From NCBI GenBank assembly GCA_934463345.1, contig CAKSJL010000059.1, forward strand, positions 1 to 10,181: DNA of 10,181 bases. The letters are read 5' to 3'. This document shows, piece after piece, positions 1 to 6,965 of this stretch. The DNA is from an uncultured Oscillospiraceae bacterium (lineage in GTDB: Bacteria > Bacillota > Clostridia > Oscillospirales > Ruminococcaceae). How positions within the stretch are numbered: position 1 is the stretch's first letter; every line of letters starts with the position of its first letter. The notes under the pieces are model-generated. The model did not search any database, was not told where the DNA came from, and was given only the letters and a program-made list of their open reading frames with translations. The position numbers and the translations under genes are program-made.

Positions 1-475
1 TGTGAATGCATATGCTGCGTCTTGTTTTTATGCTGCAGACAGGTATGCAAGCTTTATGAAGGACTGGAAAAATGATTACCTGAATGGAAAACTGATTCTT
101 GCTGCAAGGTATGTTAGTTCAAATGCCATACATCAGATGGTAAAACTTGAGGAAGAACAGTATGATGAATATCTGAAATGGCTTTATGACTTTGAACATA
201 AAAAGCTGGGATTGCCTGAAGCTGATAAGGTGATTTTTCTTGATATGCCTACGGGTATTTCACAAAAACTGATGTCTGAACGGTATAACGGTGATGAATC
301 AAGAAAAGATATACATGAAGCACATGTTGAGTATTTAAAAAAATGTCGCAATACTGCGCTTTATGCTGCAAAACATCTTGATTGGAGAATCATTGAGTGC
401 AGCGATGGACAAAAACCATTTTCTGTTGAAAAAATTTCGGATGAAATAATGAATGAAATATCAAAGGTGATATAA
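1..475 (+). CDS. Thymidylate kinase-like protein, C-terminal part (5' end outside window)
   Basis: This is the C-terminal part, about 157 residues, of a P-loop nucleoside monophosphate kinase of the dTMP kinase family, which phosphorylates dTMP to dTDP in the cytoplasm. The reading frame is open to the left edge, so the GTG at base 2 is probably internal and the P-loop is missing. What can be seen, numbering from that GTG, is the family's FYAADRYASF helix (residues 9-18), the ARYVSSNAIHQ segment (35-45) where relatives usually read DRY-x-x-SN, and a FLDMPTGIS segment with LMSERYNGDE after it, as in the lid region. The Asp of the DR motif is Ala here (codon 104-106), which could weaken activity or mark a different substrate. 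Its stop codon (473-475) directly touches the next start. Family assignment is good; dTMP as the substrate is inferred. Confidence 0.8.
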   Translation, partial: VNAYAASCFYAADRYASFMKDWKNDYLNGKLILAARYVSSNAIHQMVKLEEEQYDEYLKWLYDFEHKKLGLPEADKVIFLDMPTGISQKLMSERYNGDESRKDIHEAHVEYLKKCRNTALYAAKHLDWRIIECSDGQKPFSVEKISDEIMNEISKVI

Positions 476-1360
476 ATGCTTGAATTTCGTGAAATTAATA
501 TAGGTGACAAGCCATGGATTGACAAATTGCTGAAAAAGTCAGATTTCATGGGCTGTGAGTATAGCTTTGCAAATAATATGGCGTGGCGTCGGCTCAGCAA
601 TTCAAAAATTTCACGTTATAAGGATTTTTATCTTATAAAAGCGGAAGATGAGAATTTGTGCTGCTTTTCTTTTCCGGCTGGCACAGGAAATTATAATGAA
701 ATTTTCAAGGTAATGAAAGAATGTGCAGAGAATGATGGCAAACCACTGGCAGTTACGGGTGTGACGACGGACAAGCTTGATATTTTTAAGGACATTTATG
801 GTGAAAACGGCTTTAAAGCTGAATTGTCAGATGGAAGCAGCGATTATATTTACCTTGTAAATGAGTTGATTGAATTAAAAGGTAAGAAATTTCATAAGAA
901 AAGAAATCATCTTGCAAAGATAAATAATTATGATTGGGAGTTTCATCCTCTCTCAGAAAAGTTTTTTGATGAGTGTATACAATTCAGCGCCGTAAGCTAC
1001 AATGAGAAAAAAGGCTATGATGATTTTTCAAGCGTTGCAGAACAATTTGCAATACACACCTATTTTTCTTATTTTAAAGAAATGGAGCTTAAAGGTGGGG
1101 TAATAACGATAGATGGAAAAGTAAAGGCATTTACTATTGGTGAGCCGCTTAACAGCAATACTTTTTGTGTTCATATTGAAAAGGCAGATCCAGCTGTAAA
1201 CGGACTTTATCCGGCTATAAACAATGAATTTCTAAAATATGCAGCGGTTGATTTTACTTATGTCAATCGTGAGGAGGATCTTGGAATTGAAGGACTTAGA
1301 AAAGCTAAGAGATCCTATAATCCGGTATTTTTACTTGATAAATATGTTGTTGTGATTTAG
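476..1360 (+). CDS. DUF2156 (phosphatidylglycerol lysyltransferase C-terminal-like) protein
   Basis: This is a 294-residue protein of the DUF2156 / LPG_synthase_C type, a double GNAT-like acyltransferase fold related to the catalytic half of MprF and to Fem transferases. Typical family segments are LIELKGKKFHKKRNHL (about residues 131-146), GLYPAINNEF (about 243-252) and YVNREEDLGIEGLRKAK (about 262-278). No transmembrane segment is evident, so unlike MprF it lacks the flippase domain and should be cytosolic. MprF uses aminoacyl-tRNA to modify phosphatidylglycerol; whether this stand-alone form does so is not known, and its acceptor cannot be read from sequence. The start ATG follows the upstream stop directly and has an AAAGGTG site six bases upstream (463-469), so coupled translation is likely. 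It belongs to the same transcript as the kinase-like gene and the DJ-1 gene. Confidence 0.85.
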   Translation: MLEFREINIGDKPWIDKLLKKSDFMGCEYSFANNMAWRRLSNSKISRYKDFYLIKAEDENLCCFSFPAGTGNYNEIFKVMKECAENDGKPLAVTGVTTDKLDIFKDIYGENGFKAELSDGSSDYIYLVNELIELKGKKFHKKRNHLAKINNYDWEFHPLSEKFFDECIQFSAVSYNEKKGYDDFSSVAEQFAIHTYFSYFKEMELKGGVITIDGKVKAFTIGEPLNSNTFCVHIEKADPAVNGLYPAINNEFLKYAAVDFTYVNREEDLGIEGLRKAKRSYNPVFLLDKYVVVI

Positions 1361-1373
1361 AGGAGGAATAAAA

Positions 1374-1919
1374 ATGATTTATGTATTTTTAGCCAATGGA
1401 TTTGAAGAGGTAGAAGCGTTAACTCCGGTTGATATGCTTAGAAGATGTGAGCTTGAGGTAGTAACTGTAGGCGTCGGTGGAAATGTTATAAAAGGTTCTC
1501 ATGGAATCATTGTTTCAGCCGATATTTCCGATAACGAGTTAAAGCTTGATGACAATACAGATATGATTATTTTGCCAGGTGGAATGCCAGGAACACTTAA
1601 TCTGGAAAAATCTCCTGTAGTACAGAATGCAATAGATTTTTGTGTTGAAAATGACAGGTTTATTGCTGCGATCTGTGCTGCACCGTCAATTCTTGGACAT
1701 AAGGGCTTGCTGAAAGGAAAGAAAGCAACATGCTATACTGGTTTTGAATCACAGCTTGACGGTGCCGATGTAAGCACAGACAGCGTTTGTACGTCAGACA
1801 AAATAGTTACTTCCAGAGGCGCTGGAACGGCAATGGACTTTTCTTTTGAGCTTGTAAAAAATCTGATTTCTGCTGAAAGAAGCGAAATTTTAAAAGCTTC
1901 TGTAATATATACAAAATGA
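1374..1919 (+). CDS. DJ-1/PfpI (YajL-like) family protein
   Basis: This 181-residue protein belongs to the DJ-1/YajL branch of the DJ-1/PfpI superfamily, annotated variously as a protein or nucleotide deglycase, chaperone, or (historically, wrongly) thiazole biosynthesis ThiJ. The length fits the family. Visible features are GFEEVEA near the N-terminus with Glu14 at the place of the conserved acidic partner, the ILPGG loop (66-70), the nucleophile elbow AAICAAP with Cys101, and TSRGAGT (146-152), which in DJ-1 carries a conserved Arg. The DJ-1 histidine near position 126 is Tyr121 here, as in many bacterial relatives. A perfect AGGAGG at 1361-1366, seven bases before the ATG, fixes the start. 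The gene overlaps the following cyclo-ligase by ATGA. The biochemical activity of this branch is disputed, so I give no substrate. Confidence 0.9.
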   Translation: MIYVFLANGFEEVEALTPVDMLRRCELEVVTVGVGGNVIKGSHGIIVSADISDNELKLDDNTDMIILPGGMPGTLNLEKSPVVQNAIDFCVENDRFIAAICAAPSILGHKGLLKGKKATCYTGFESQLDGADVSTDSVCTSDKIVTSRGAGTAMDFSFELVKNLISAERSEILKASVIYTK

Positions 1920-2503
1920 ACAGAACTGATGCTATAAAAAATCAGCTGAGGTTGCAGATAAAAAGGATGCGCAGATCATTGATATCAGAGGAAAAAAATC
2001 AACTTGATAACGGCGTATTTGAAAATCTTTTGAAATGCGGAGAATTCATTGATTCAAAAACAGTTTTAATATATAATTCCACTGATATTGAAGTCGGCAC
2101 AAAGAAAATAATAGATTATAGTTTTAAACATGGAAAAATAGTCGCTCTGCCAAGATGCTTTAAAAATCATGATATGAAATTCTATTTTTATGACAAAAAT
2201 ACTCAGCTTAAAAAATCTGCTTTCGGTATACTTGAGCCGTCTGAAAATGAGAAACTTGAAGTCAAAGAATTTGACAGCAATGCAATATGTATTTTGCCGG
2301 CGCTCGCATTTGACAAGGACGGTTACCGTCTTGGGTACGGCGGAGGCTATTATGACAGGTTTCTGGCAAGGCACAAGGATTTGGTGACAATAGGATTGTG
2401 TTATAGCAGTAATATCCTTGATAAACTTGTTCATAATGAATTTGATCAGAGGGCGGCATATGTTGCCACAGAAAACAATCTGGAGGCGTATAATGGAAAA
2501 TAA
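1916..2503 (+). CDS. 5-formyltetrahydrofolate cyclo-ligase (MTHFS)
   Basis: This 195-residue protein is a 5-formyltetrahydrofolate cyclo-ligase (EC 6.3.3.2), which uses ATP to convert 5-formyl-THF to 5,10-methenyl-THF and so returns stored folate to one-carbon metabolism. The diagnostic stretch is LPALAFDKDGYRLGYGGGYY followed by DRFL (residues 127-150), the substrate and ATP phosphate-binding loop of the family. The Lys/Arg-rich N-terminal helix (QLRLQIKRMRR) and the LIYNSTDIEVGT segment (51-62) also fit. Length is typical. There is no clear Shine-Dalgarno site; the ATG overlaps the upstream stop as ATGA (1916-1919), so translation probably depends on re-initiation after the DJ-1 gene. It overlaps the start of mltG by 11 bp. 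Known as fau or ygfA in Escherichia coli; I leave the symbol blank because usage varies. Confidence 0.93.
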   Translation: MNRTDAIKNQLRLQIKRMRRSLISEEKNQLDNGVFENLLKCGEFIDSKTVLIYNSTDIEVGTKKIIDYSFKHGKIVALPRCFKNHDMKFYFYDKNTQLKKSAFGILEPSENEKLEVKEFDSNAICILPALAFDKDGYRLGYGGGYYDRFLARHKDLVTIGLCYSSNILDKLVHNEFDQRAAYVATENNLEAYNGK

Positions 2504-4139
2504 AAAGAGGGATTCAGAAAGAGATAAACTGTTGGAGGACATACTGTCGTCAGTTGAAAAAGGAAGAACCAGTAACCGTGCGGAAAGAGCCGCAGCTTCG
2601 TCTGCAAACAGGGCAGCATCAGAAAAACGTACAGCTTCGTCTGATAGAACTACAGCTTATCAGCGAATATCATATGAAGCTGCATCATTGAAGTCCCAAA
2701 AATCATCTGACACTGTTTACAGCAGATCTGGAGCGAAAAAAAATACTTATAGCGAAAGAACCGGAAGCGTCAGAAGAACCTCTGATGTGAGTAAAACTGC
2801 CGCAGTCAGAAGATCTGATACCTTACTTACTCAGCGTACGGGCAGTATAAGAGGTAATACATCAATAGCTGAACATACAGGCAGCGTGAAAACATCCAAT
2901 ACATCATACACAGAACGTGTGAGCAGTGATGCGCCTGAATACCGTTCACATAATACAGGAATTATAAATAATACCGGAGTTGTGACTGGTGAAATGCGGT
3001 CGTCACAGCCGGAAGCAGACTATGAAAGAACTGCTCCGGTCAGAAAAAAACACCGAAGATTTTCCGGCAGGCTGCCGCTTGTGCTTATAGTTACGACAAT
3101 AATTTTTACTGTTGCTATATCTCTTTCGTTGCTTATAATTTCTGTCGGACGTGATATGCTTGCAATAGGCAAATCGGATGATATAAAAATTATTTCAATT
3201 CCGGAGGGGGCAAATACTGATGAGGTCGCTCAAATTCTGTATGATGAAGGAATAATAAAAATGCCAAAGGCTTTCATTTTTATTTCCAAGCTTGGCGGTG
3301 CAGATACTAAATACATTGCCGGAGATCATGAGCTTAGTCCGAGCAATGCCTATGAAACGATTATTAGCGAGCTTACAACGGACAAATCGCTTGAGAAAGA
3401 AACGGTTGATGTTACTTTTGTTGAGGGCTGTGATTTGATTTCAGCAGGAAAACAGCTTGAGGAAGCTGGAGTATGTGATGCGGAACGTTTTGTTTACTAT
3501 TTTAATGCCGGCGACTATGGATTTGAGTTTGAAAAGTTCCTGCCCGCTTCAACAGCATCGAAATTTAATCGCATGGAGGGTTACCTGTTTCCGGATACCT
3601 ACACATTTTATGTCGATACAGATCCGGAGATTGTATGTCAGAAAATATATAAGAATTTTAATGAAAAATTCAAGCCTGAGTACTATACTCAGATGAAAAA
3701 AATGAACATGACTCTCGACGAGGTTGTAACCCTTGCATCTATTGTTCAGGCAGAATCACCGGATATTGAAACTATGAAAAAAGTGGCTTCTGTTTTTGAA
3801 AATCGCCTTTCAAATCCTGAAGAATATCCAAAGCTTCCGTCTGACCCTACTCCATCTTATGTTGATGAGGTTATAAAGCCAAATATTGAAATACCGTCTG
3901 AAGCAATTTTTGAAGCATATGATACATATAAATGTAATGGACTGCCGCCGGGAGCAATAGGCAACCCTGGAAAAGATGCGATAGAAGCTGTTTTGTATCC
4001 GGCAAAAACAGATTATTATTTCTTCTATGCTAATATTGATACAGGGGAAACATTCTTTGCAGAAACAGATGAAGAACATGAAAATAACAAGGATATGGTA
4101 AAGGAACAACAGTCAGCTGATGACGAAAGTGAGGAATAA
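2493..4139 (+). CDS. mltG: Endolytic murein transglycosylase MltG (YceG family)
   Basis: This 548-residue protein is an MltG/YceG membrane-bound endolytic transglycosylase, which cuts nascent glycan strands and sets their length at the cytoplasmic membrane. Order: a Ser/Thr/Arg/Ala-rich, probably disordered cytoplasmic region (about 1-190), a basic stop (RKKHRRF, 184-190), one membrane helix (about 195-218), a LysM-like region (about 231-290), then the YceG catalytic domain. The latter shows EGYLFPDTY (362-370), ASIVQAES (415-422) whose Glu421 aligns with the conserved catalytic Glu, SDPTPSY (450-456) and CNGLPPGAIGNPG (481-493). The C-terminus is acidic. I chose the ATG at 2493 because TGGAGG (2481-2486) lies six bases upstream; in-frame upstream ATGs lie inside the cyclo-ligase gene and lack such a site. 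The E. coli protein (340 residues) has only a short cytoplasmic part, while pneumococcal MltG also has a long one. Confidence 0.95.
   Translation: MENKKRDSERDKLLEDILSSVEKGRTSNRAERAAASSANRAASEKRTASSDRTTAYQRISYEAASLKSQKSSDTVYSRSGAKKNTYSERTGSVRRTSDVSKTAAVRRSDTLLTQRTGSIRGNTSIAEHTGSVKTSNTSYTERVSSDAPEYRSHNTGIINNTGVVTGEMRSSQPEADYERTAPVRKKHRRFSGRLPLVLIVTTIIFTVAISLSLLIISVGRDMLAIGKSDDIKIISIPEGANTDEVAQILYDEGIIKMPKAFIFISKLGGADTKYIAGDHELSPSNAYETIISELTTDKSLEKETVDVTFVEGCDLISAGKQLEEAGVCDAERFVYYFNAGDYGFEFEKFLPASTASKFNRMEGYLFPDTYTFYVDTDPEIVCQKIYKNFNEKFKPEYYTQMKKMNMTLDEVVTLASIVQAESPDIETMKKVASVFENRLSNPEEYPKLPSDPTPSYVDEVIKPNIEIPSEAIFEAYDTYKCNGLPPGAIGNPGKDAIEAVLYPAKTDYYFFYANIDTGETFFAETDEEHENNKDMVKEQQSADDESEE
2754..3047 (+). 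repeat. Degenerate RTGSVR-type repeats in the MltG cytoplasmic tail
   Basis: Inside the N-terminal disordered part of MltG, a short motif recurs with variation: ERTGSVRR (residues 88-95), QRTGSIRG (114-121), EHTGSVKT (127-134) and ERTAPVRK (178-185), with a related NTGIINNTGVVTG at 154-166. Spacing is irregular. The stretch between is rich in Ser, Thr, Arg and Ala and has almost no hydrophobic clusters. It could be a linear-motif binding or phosphorylation region; nothing in the sequence shows which. Confidence 0.6.
4131..4134 (+). promoter_or_regulatory. Shine-Dalgarno site favouring a TTG start for the U32 gene
   Basis: GAGG lies nine bases before the TTG at 4144, inside the last codons of mltG. 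The competing in-frame ATG at 4120 has no purine-rich site at normal spacing; the nearest (AAGGA, 4101-4105) is 14 bases away. Confidence 0.5.
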
Positions 4140-4143
4140 AAAC

Positions 4144-5376
4144 TTGAATAATGTAGAAAATCTTGAAGTGCTTGCACCAGCAGGTGATGAGGAAAGATTT
4201 AATGCGGCTCTTGATTATGGAGCAGATGCAATATATCTGGGTGGAAAAACCTTTGGCATGAGAGCATCACCGGGAAATTTTACGTTTGAGCAGCTTAAAG
4301 ACGTTGTTGAAAAGGCTCATGAAAAAGGCGTCAAAATATACCTTACTTGCAATACGCTACCAAGGAATGATGAAATACTGTTCTTTAAGGAGTTTATTCA
4401 GAATGCAGAAAAGTGTAAGGTCGATGCTGTGATTGTGGCTGATTTAGGCTTGCTTTCGCTTATAAAAAAATACACTCCTGATATGGAAATACACATGTCA
4501 ACTCAGACAGGAATAGTTAACTATGTAACAGCAAATGAGCTTTATAATATGGGCGCAAAGAGAGTTGTTCTTGCAAGAGAGCTTTCGCTTGATGAGATTG
4601 CAGAGATAAGAGCTAAAACACCTTCCGATATGGAGATAGAGGTTTTCGTTCATGGTGCAATGTGTGTTTCATTTTCCGGGAGATGTCTGCTTTCATCATA
4701 TCTTGTAAATCGTGATGCAAACAGGGGAGAATGTGCGCAGCCATGCAGATGGGGATATCATCTTATGGAGGAAAAGCGTGAGGGACAGTATTTTCCTGTT
4801 TTTGAAGATGAAAAGGGAACATATATATTAAATTCAAAGGATCTTTGCATGATAAATCATATAGATGAACTTGCAAAGGCTGGTGTTACAAGCCTTAAAA
4901 TCGAAGGAAGAGCAAAATCTGCTTATTATGTTTCAGTTGTGACAAATGCCTATAGAATGGCTGTTGACTGGCATAAGGAGCACAATGGCGAGCCTTTGCC
5001 TCAATGGATAAGTGATGAAGTTTTTAAGGTTAGCCATAGAAAATACTGTACAGGTTTCTTTTTTGGACACCCTAAAGATTGTCAGTATTATGAAACCGGG
5101 GGATATATACGCAACTATGATGTTGTGGCTGTAGTTGACAAATGCGAAAACGGTATTGTATATGCAACGCAGCGAAACAGGTTTTTCCTTGGTGATGAGC
5201 TTGAAATTTTGTCTCCGGGAAGTGAGCCTTTTGTAATAACGCCTGAGGTTTTGCTTAACGAAAATGATGAAGTAATTGAAACTGCCAACCATGCAATGAT
5301 GAAATTCAGTTTTCCATGTGAAATGGAATTTCCGCATAATTCCATAATAAGAAAAGAAGTTAAAACAATGCAGTAA
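4144..5376 (+). CDS. U32 family protein, TrhP2/YrrO-like tRNA hydroxylation protein
   Basis: This is a 410-residue protein (418 if started at ATG 4120) of the peptidase U32 family. LAPAGDEERF and the LDYGADAIYLGG strand near the N-terminus begin the TIM-barrel-like domain, and the family signature E-x-F-x2-G-A-M-C-x4-G-x-C-x-L-S is matched exactly (residues 166-184 from the TTG). Cys174, Cys181, Cys197 and Cys235, with Cys201 nearby, are spaced much like the cysteines that hold a [4Fe-4S] cluster in UbiU. A C-terminal beta domain follows (about 310-400). Despite the name, characterised relatives act in RNA or quinone hydroxylation: TrhP makes 5-hydroxyuridine at the tRNA wobble position from prephenate, and RlhA hydroxylates 23S rRNA. 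Length and its place directly after mltG match Bacillus subtilis YrrO (TrhP2), which also lies close downstream of mltG. The function is therefore inferred by homology and synteny. Start choice rests on the GAGG site. Confidence 0.85.
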   Translation: MNNVENLEVLAPAGDEERFNAALDYGADAIYLGGKTFGMRASPGNFTFEQLKDVVEKAHEKGVKIYLTCNTLPRNDEILFFKEFIQNAEKCKVDAVIVADLGLLSLIKKYTPDMEIHMSTQTGIVNYVTANELYNMGAKRVVLARELSLDEIAEIRAKTPSDMEIEVFVHGAMCVSFSGRCLLSSYLVNRDANRGECAQPCRWGYHLMEEKREGQYFPVFEDEKGTYILNSKDLCMINHIDELAKAGVTSLKIEGRAKSAYYVSVVTNAYRMAVDWHKEHNGEPLPQWISDEVFKVSHRKYCTGFFFGHPKDCQYYETGGYIRNYDVVAVVDKCENGIVYATQRNRFFLGDELEILSPGSEPFVITPEVLLNENDEVIETANHAMMKFSFPCEMEFPHNSIIRKEVKTMQ

Positions 5377-5420
5377 GATATAACCTGTATGAAATACTAT
5401 AAGGGAGTTGAAAACAGTTA

Positions 5421-6017
5421 ATGAATAAAATGGAGTATTTGTCCAAGCTTAAAAGTTGCCTTTCAGCACTTCCAAGAAAAGAACGTGAAGCAGCATTGAA
5501 ATATTATGACGATCTTTTTAAAGATGCAGGGTATATGAATGAGCAGTCTGTTATTTCTGGGCTTGGTTCACCTCAGAGTCTTGCGCACACCATATTGAAT
5601 GATAATAATGGTATTTCATATGAGTTTAATAAAACTAAAAAAGGAGTAAAAGCGGTAAGAAAAAAGATGACTCCTAAGCAAACAGCTGTTGTCATATTTC
5701 TGATTGTTCTTACTTTCCCCTTATGGATTGGTCTGCTGGCTATTATATTTGGTGTAATACTTGGCTTTTTTATTTCAGTTGCTGCACTGCTTATAGCGGC
5801 TGCCATTTTTGGAATTGTATTAATTTGTATGGGGTTTGCATATTTCGCAAAAACTGTTTCAATTGCTCTGGCTTTATGTGGCATAGGAATTTCACTAGCA
5901 AGTATTTCAGTAATAGTTTTTACACCTGTTATGAACCTTGTTATTATTCTGATTAAAAAAATAATAAAGTCCTTAATACGCCTTTTCAATAAAATAATCA
6001 GGAAAAACGGAGTATAA
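5421..6017 (+). CDS. HAAS/DUF1700 domain membrane protein
   Basis: This 198-residue protein starts with the helical DUF1700 (HAAS) domain: MEYLSKLKSCLSALPRKERE, then AALKYYDDLF and the SVISGLGSPQSLA turn (residues 4-56). A Lys-rich linker (71-86) leads to a strongly hydrophobic half with three or four membrane segments (about 88-110, 112-137, 145-178), and a basic amphipathic tail ends it. Proteins of this kind are commonly paired with a DUF4097 protein and a PadR-type repressor and are thought to take part in envelope-stress signalling; the biochemical role is unknown. Here the DUF4097 partner follows after 3 bp but no PadR gene lies next to it. The ATG at 5421 has a GGGAG site (5403-5407) at a long 13-base spacing. 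No convincing promoter was seen in the 44-bp gap before it, so read-through from the upstream genes is likely. Confidence 0.85.
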   Translation: MNKMEYLSKLKSCLSALPRKEREAALKYYDDLFKDAGYMNEQSVISGLGSPQSLAHTILNDNNGISYEFNKTKKGVKAVRKKMTPKQTAVVIFLIVLTFPLWIGLLAIIFGVILGFFISVAALLIAAAIFGIVLICMGFAYFAKTVSIALALCGIGISLASISVIVFTPVMNLVIILIKKIIKSLIRLFNKIIRKNGV

Positions 6018-6020
6018 ATT

Positions 6021-6911
6021 ATGATAAATAAAAAATTTCTTAAATATCTTATTCCGTCAATAACTCTTGTAGCAGGAATCACAATGACAATTGCTGGGTT
6101 TGCAATGGGTGCAAAAAGTGATTACATAAATCAGCTGAATGTTACAAGTATAAATTCGGAAATTTCTACATCGGGAATAGCAGGCGTTAATATTGACATT
6201 TCTTATGCTGAACTTGAAATATCTGCATCAAATGATACGAAAAATATTAAAATTGATTCTGAAAATGTTGCAAGAAATTATTTAAAATATTCAGTTTCTA
6301 ATAATGTTTTAACCTTGAAATACTCAACAAATAAATGGTATGAAGCTTCGGCAATTCCGCTTTTGTCCAAAAAGAAAGGCAAAATAACAATTACTGTTCC
6401 AGCGGACAAGTCTTTTCAGGATATACAGATAAAAAGCAGAACAGGTGATCTTAGTTTGAATTACATCTCTGCCGGAAATATATACATTGACTGCGGTATG
6501 GGGAATAATAGTCTGAATACCATAAATGCGGATTATGTTGAGATTAACGGAAGTACTGGAAATATAACTGCTGAAAACATATCTACAGATGAAATTTCTA
6601 TTTATGGCAAATCAGGAGATATATGTATTACAAATTTGGATACAAAAACTGCTGTAGTATCTGATAAAACAGGCGATATCTCTTTGTCCGGCAAAATAAA
6701 GGGAAAAAGCAGATTTAATGGAGGCTTAGGCGATATAAAAGTTTGCATTTATGGAAAACCGGATGATTATTCTATTTATGTTCCTAAGGGAAAGATTATC
6801 GTTAATGGTGAGAAAACCACAGGAACATCAAAGGGAAAATATACAATGGATGTTTCAAAGAAAATGGGCGATATTGATATTTCATTTAAGTCTTTAAATT
6901 CAAAAAAATAG
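6021..6911 (+). CDS. DUF4097 family beta-solenoid surface protein
   Basis: This 296-residue protein has one N-terminal membrane helix (about residues 9-30, after MINKKFLKY), followed by a beta-rich domain of the DUF4097 putative-adhesin type that should face the outside. From residue 142 the chain shows a turn-plus-strand unit of the form x-G-D-[IL]-x-[IL] that returns every 19 residues, as expected of a single-stranded beta-helix. A KMGDIDISF unit closes the domain near 281-289. There is no LPxTG sorting signal and no lipoprotein Cys; the helix is probably the only anchor. GGAG (6009-6012) lies eight bases before the ATG. It is translated straight after the HAAS protein, its usual partner. 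Ligand and function are unknown. Confidence 0.85.
   Translation: MINKKFLKYLIPSITLVAGITMTIAGFAMGAKSDYINQLNVTSINSEISTSGIAGVNIDISYAELEISASNDTKNIKIDSENVARNYLKYSVSNNVLTLKYSTNKWYEASAIPLLSKKKGKITITVPADKSFQDIQIKSRTGDLSLNYISAGNIYIDCGMGNNSLNTINADYVEINGSTGNITAENISTDEISIYGKSGDICITNLDTKTAVVSDKTGDISLSGKIKGKSRFNGGLGDIKVCIYGKPDDYSIYVPKGKIIVNGEKTTGTSKGKYTMDVSKKMGDIDISFKSLNSKK
6444..6785 (+). repeat. Six 19-residue beta-solenoid coils in the DUF4097 protein
   Basis: Glycines at residues 142, 161, 180, 199, 218 and 237 are exactly 19 apart, each starting a GD/GN turn followed by alternating hydrophobic residues (GDLSL, GNNSL, GNITA, GDICI, GDISL, GDIKV). The repetition is at protein level; the DNA copies have diverged. 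Confidence 0.75.
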
Positions 6912-6916
6912 GTTAA

Positions 6917-6954
6917 AAAAAGCGGTGTGCAATTTAATTTGCATACCGCTTTTT
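6917..6954. terminator. Bidirectional rho-independent terminator between converging operons
   Basis: A 16-bp stem pairs 6917-6932 with 6939-6954, with a six-base loop (6933-6938) and one G-T wobble; the GC-rich core is GCGG/CCGC. The stem begins with A and ends with T runs, so each strand gives a hairpin followed by U residues (five on plus, seven on minus). It lies six bases after the DUF4097 stop and 12 bases after the end of yajC on the other strand, so it can end both transcripts. Confidence 0.9.
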
Positions 6955-6965
6955 ATATATGTTTT

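Noticed and set aside
2418..2492. Upstream start for mltG at ATG 2418
   Set aside because: It would add 25 residues inside the cyclo-ligase gene with no ribosome site, while ATG 2493 has TGGAGG at ideal spacing.
5377..5420. Promoter before the HAAS gene (TACTAT at 5395-5400)
   Set aside because: No -35-like hexamer lies at a suitable distance, so I do not call it.
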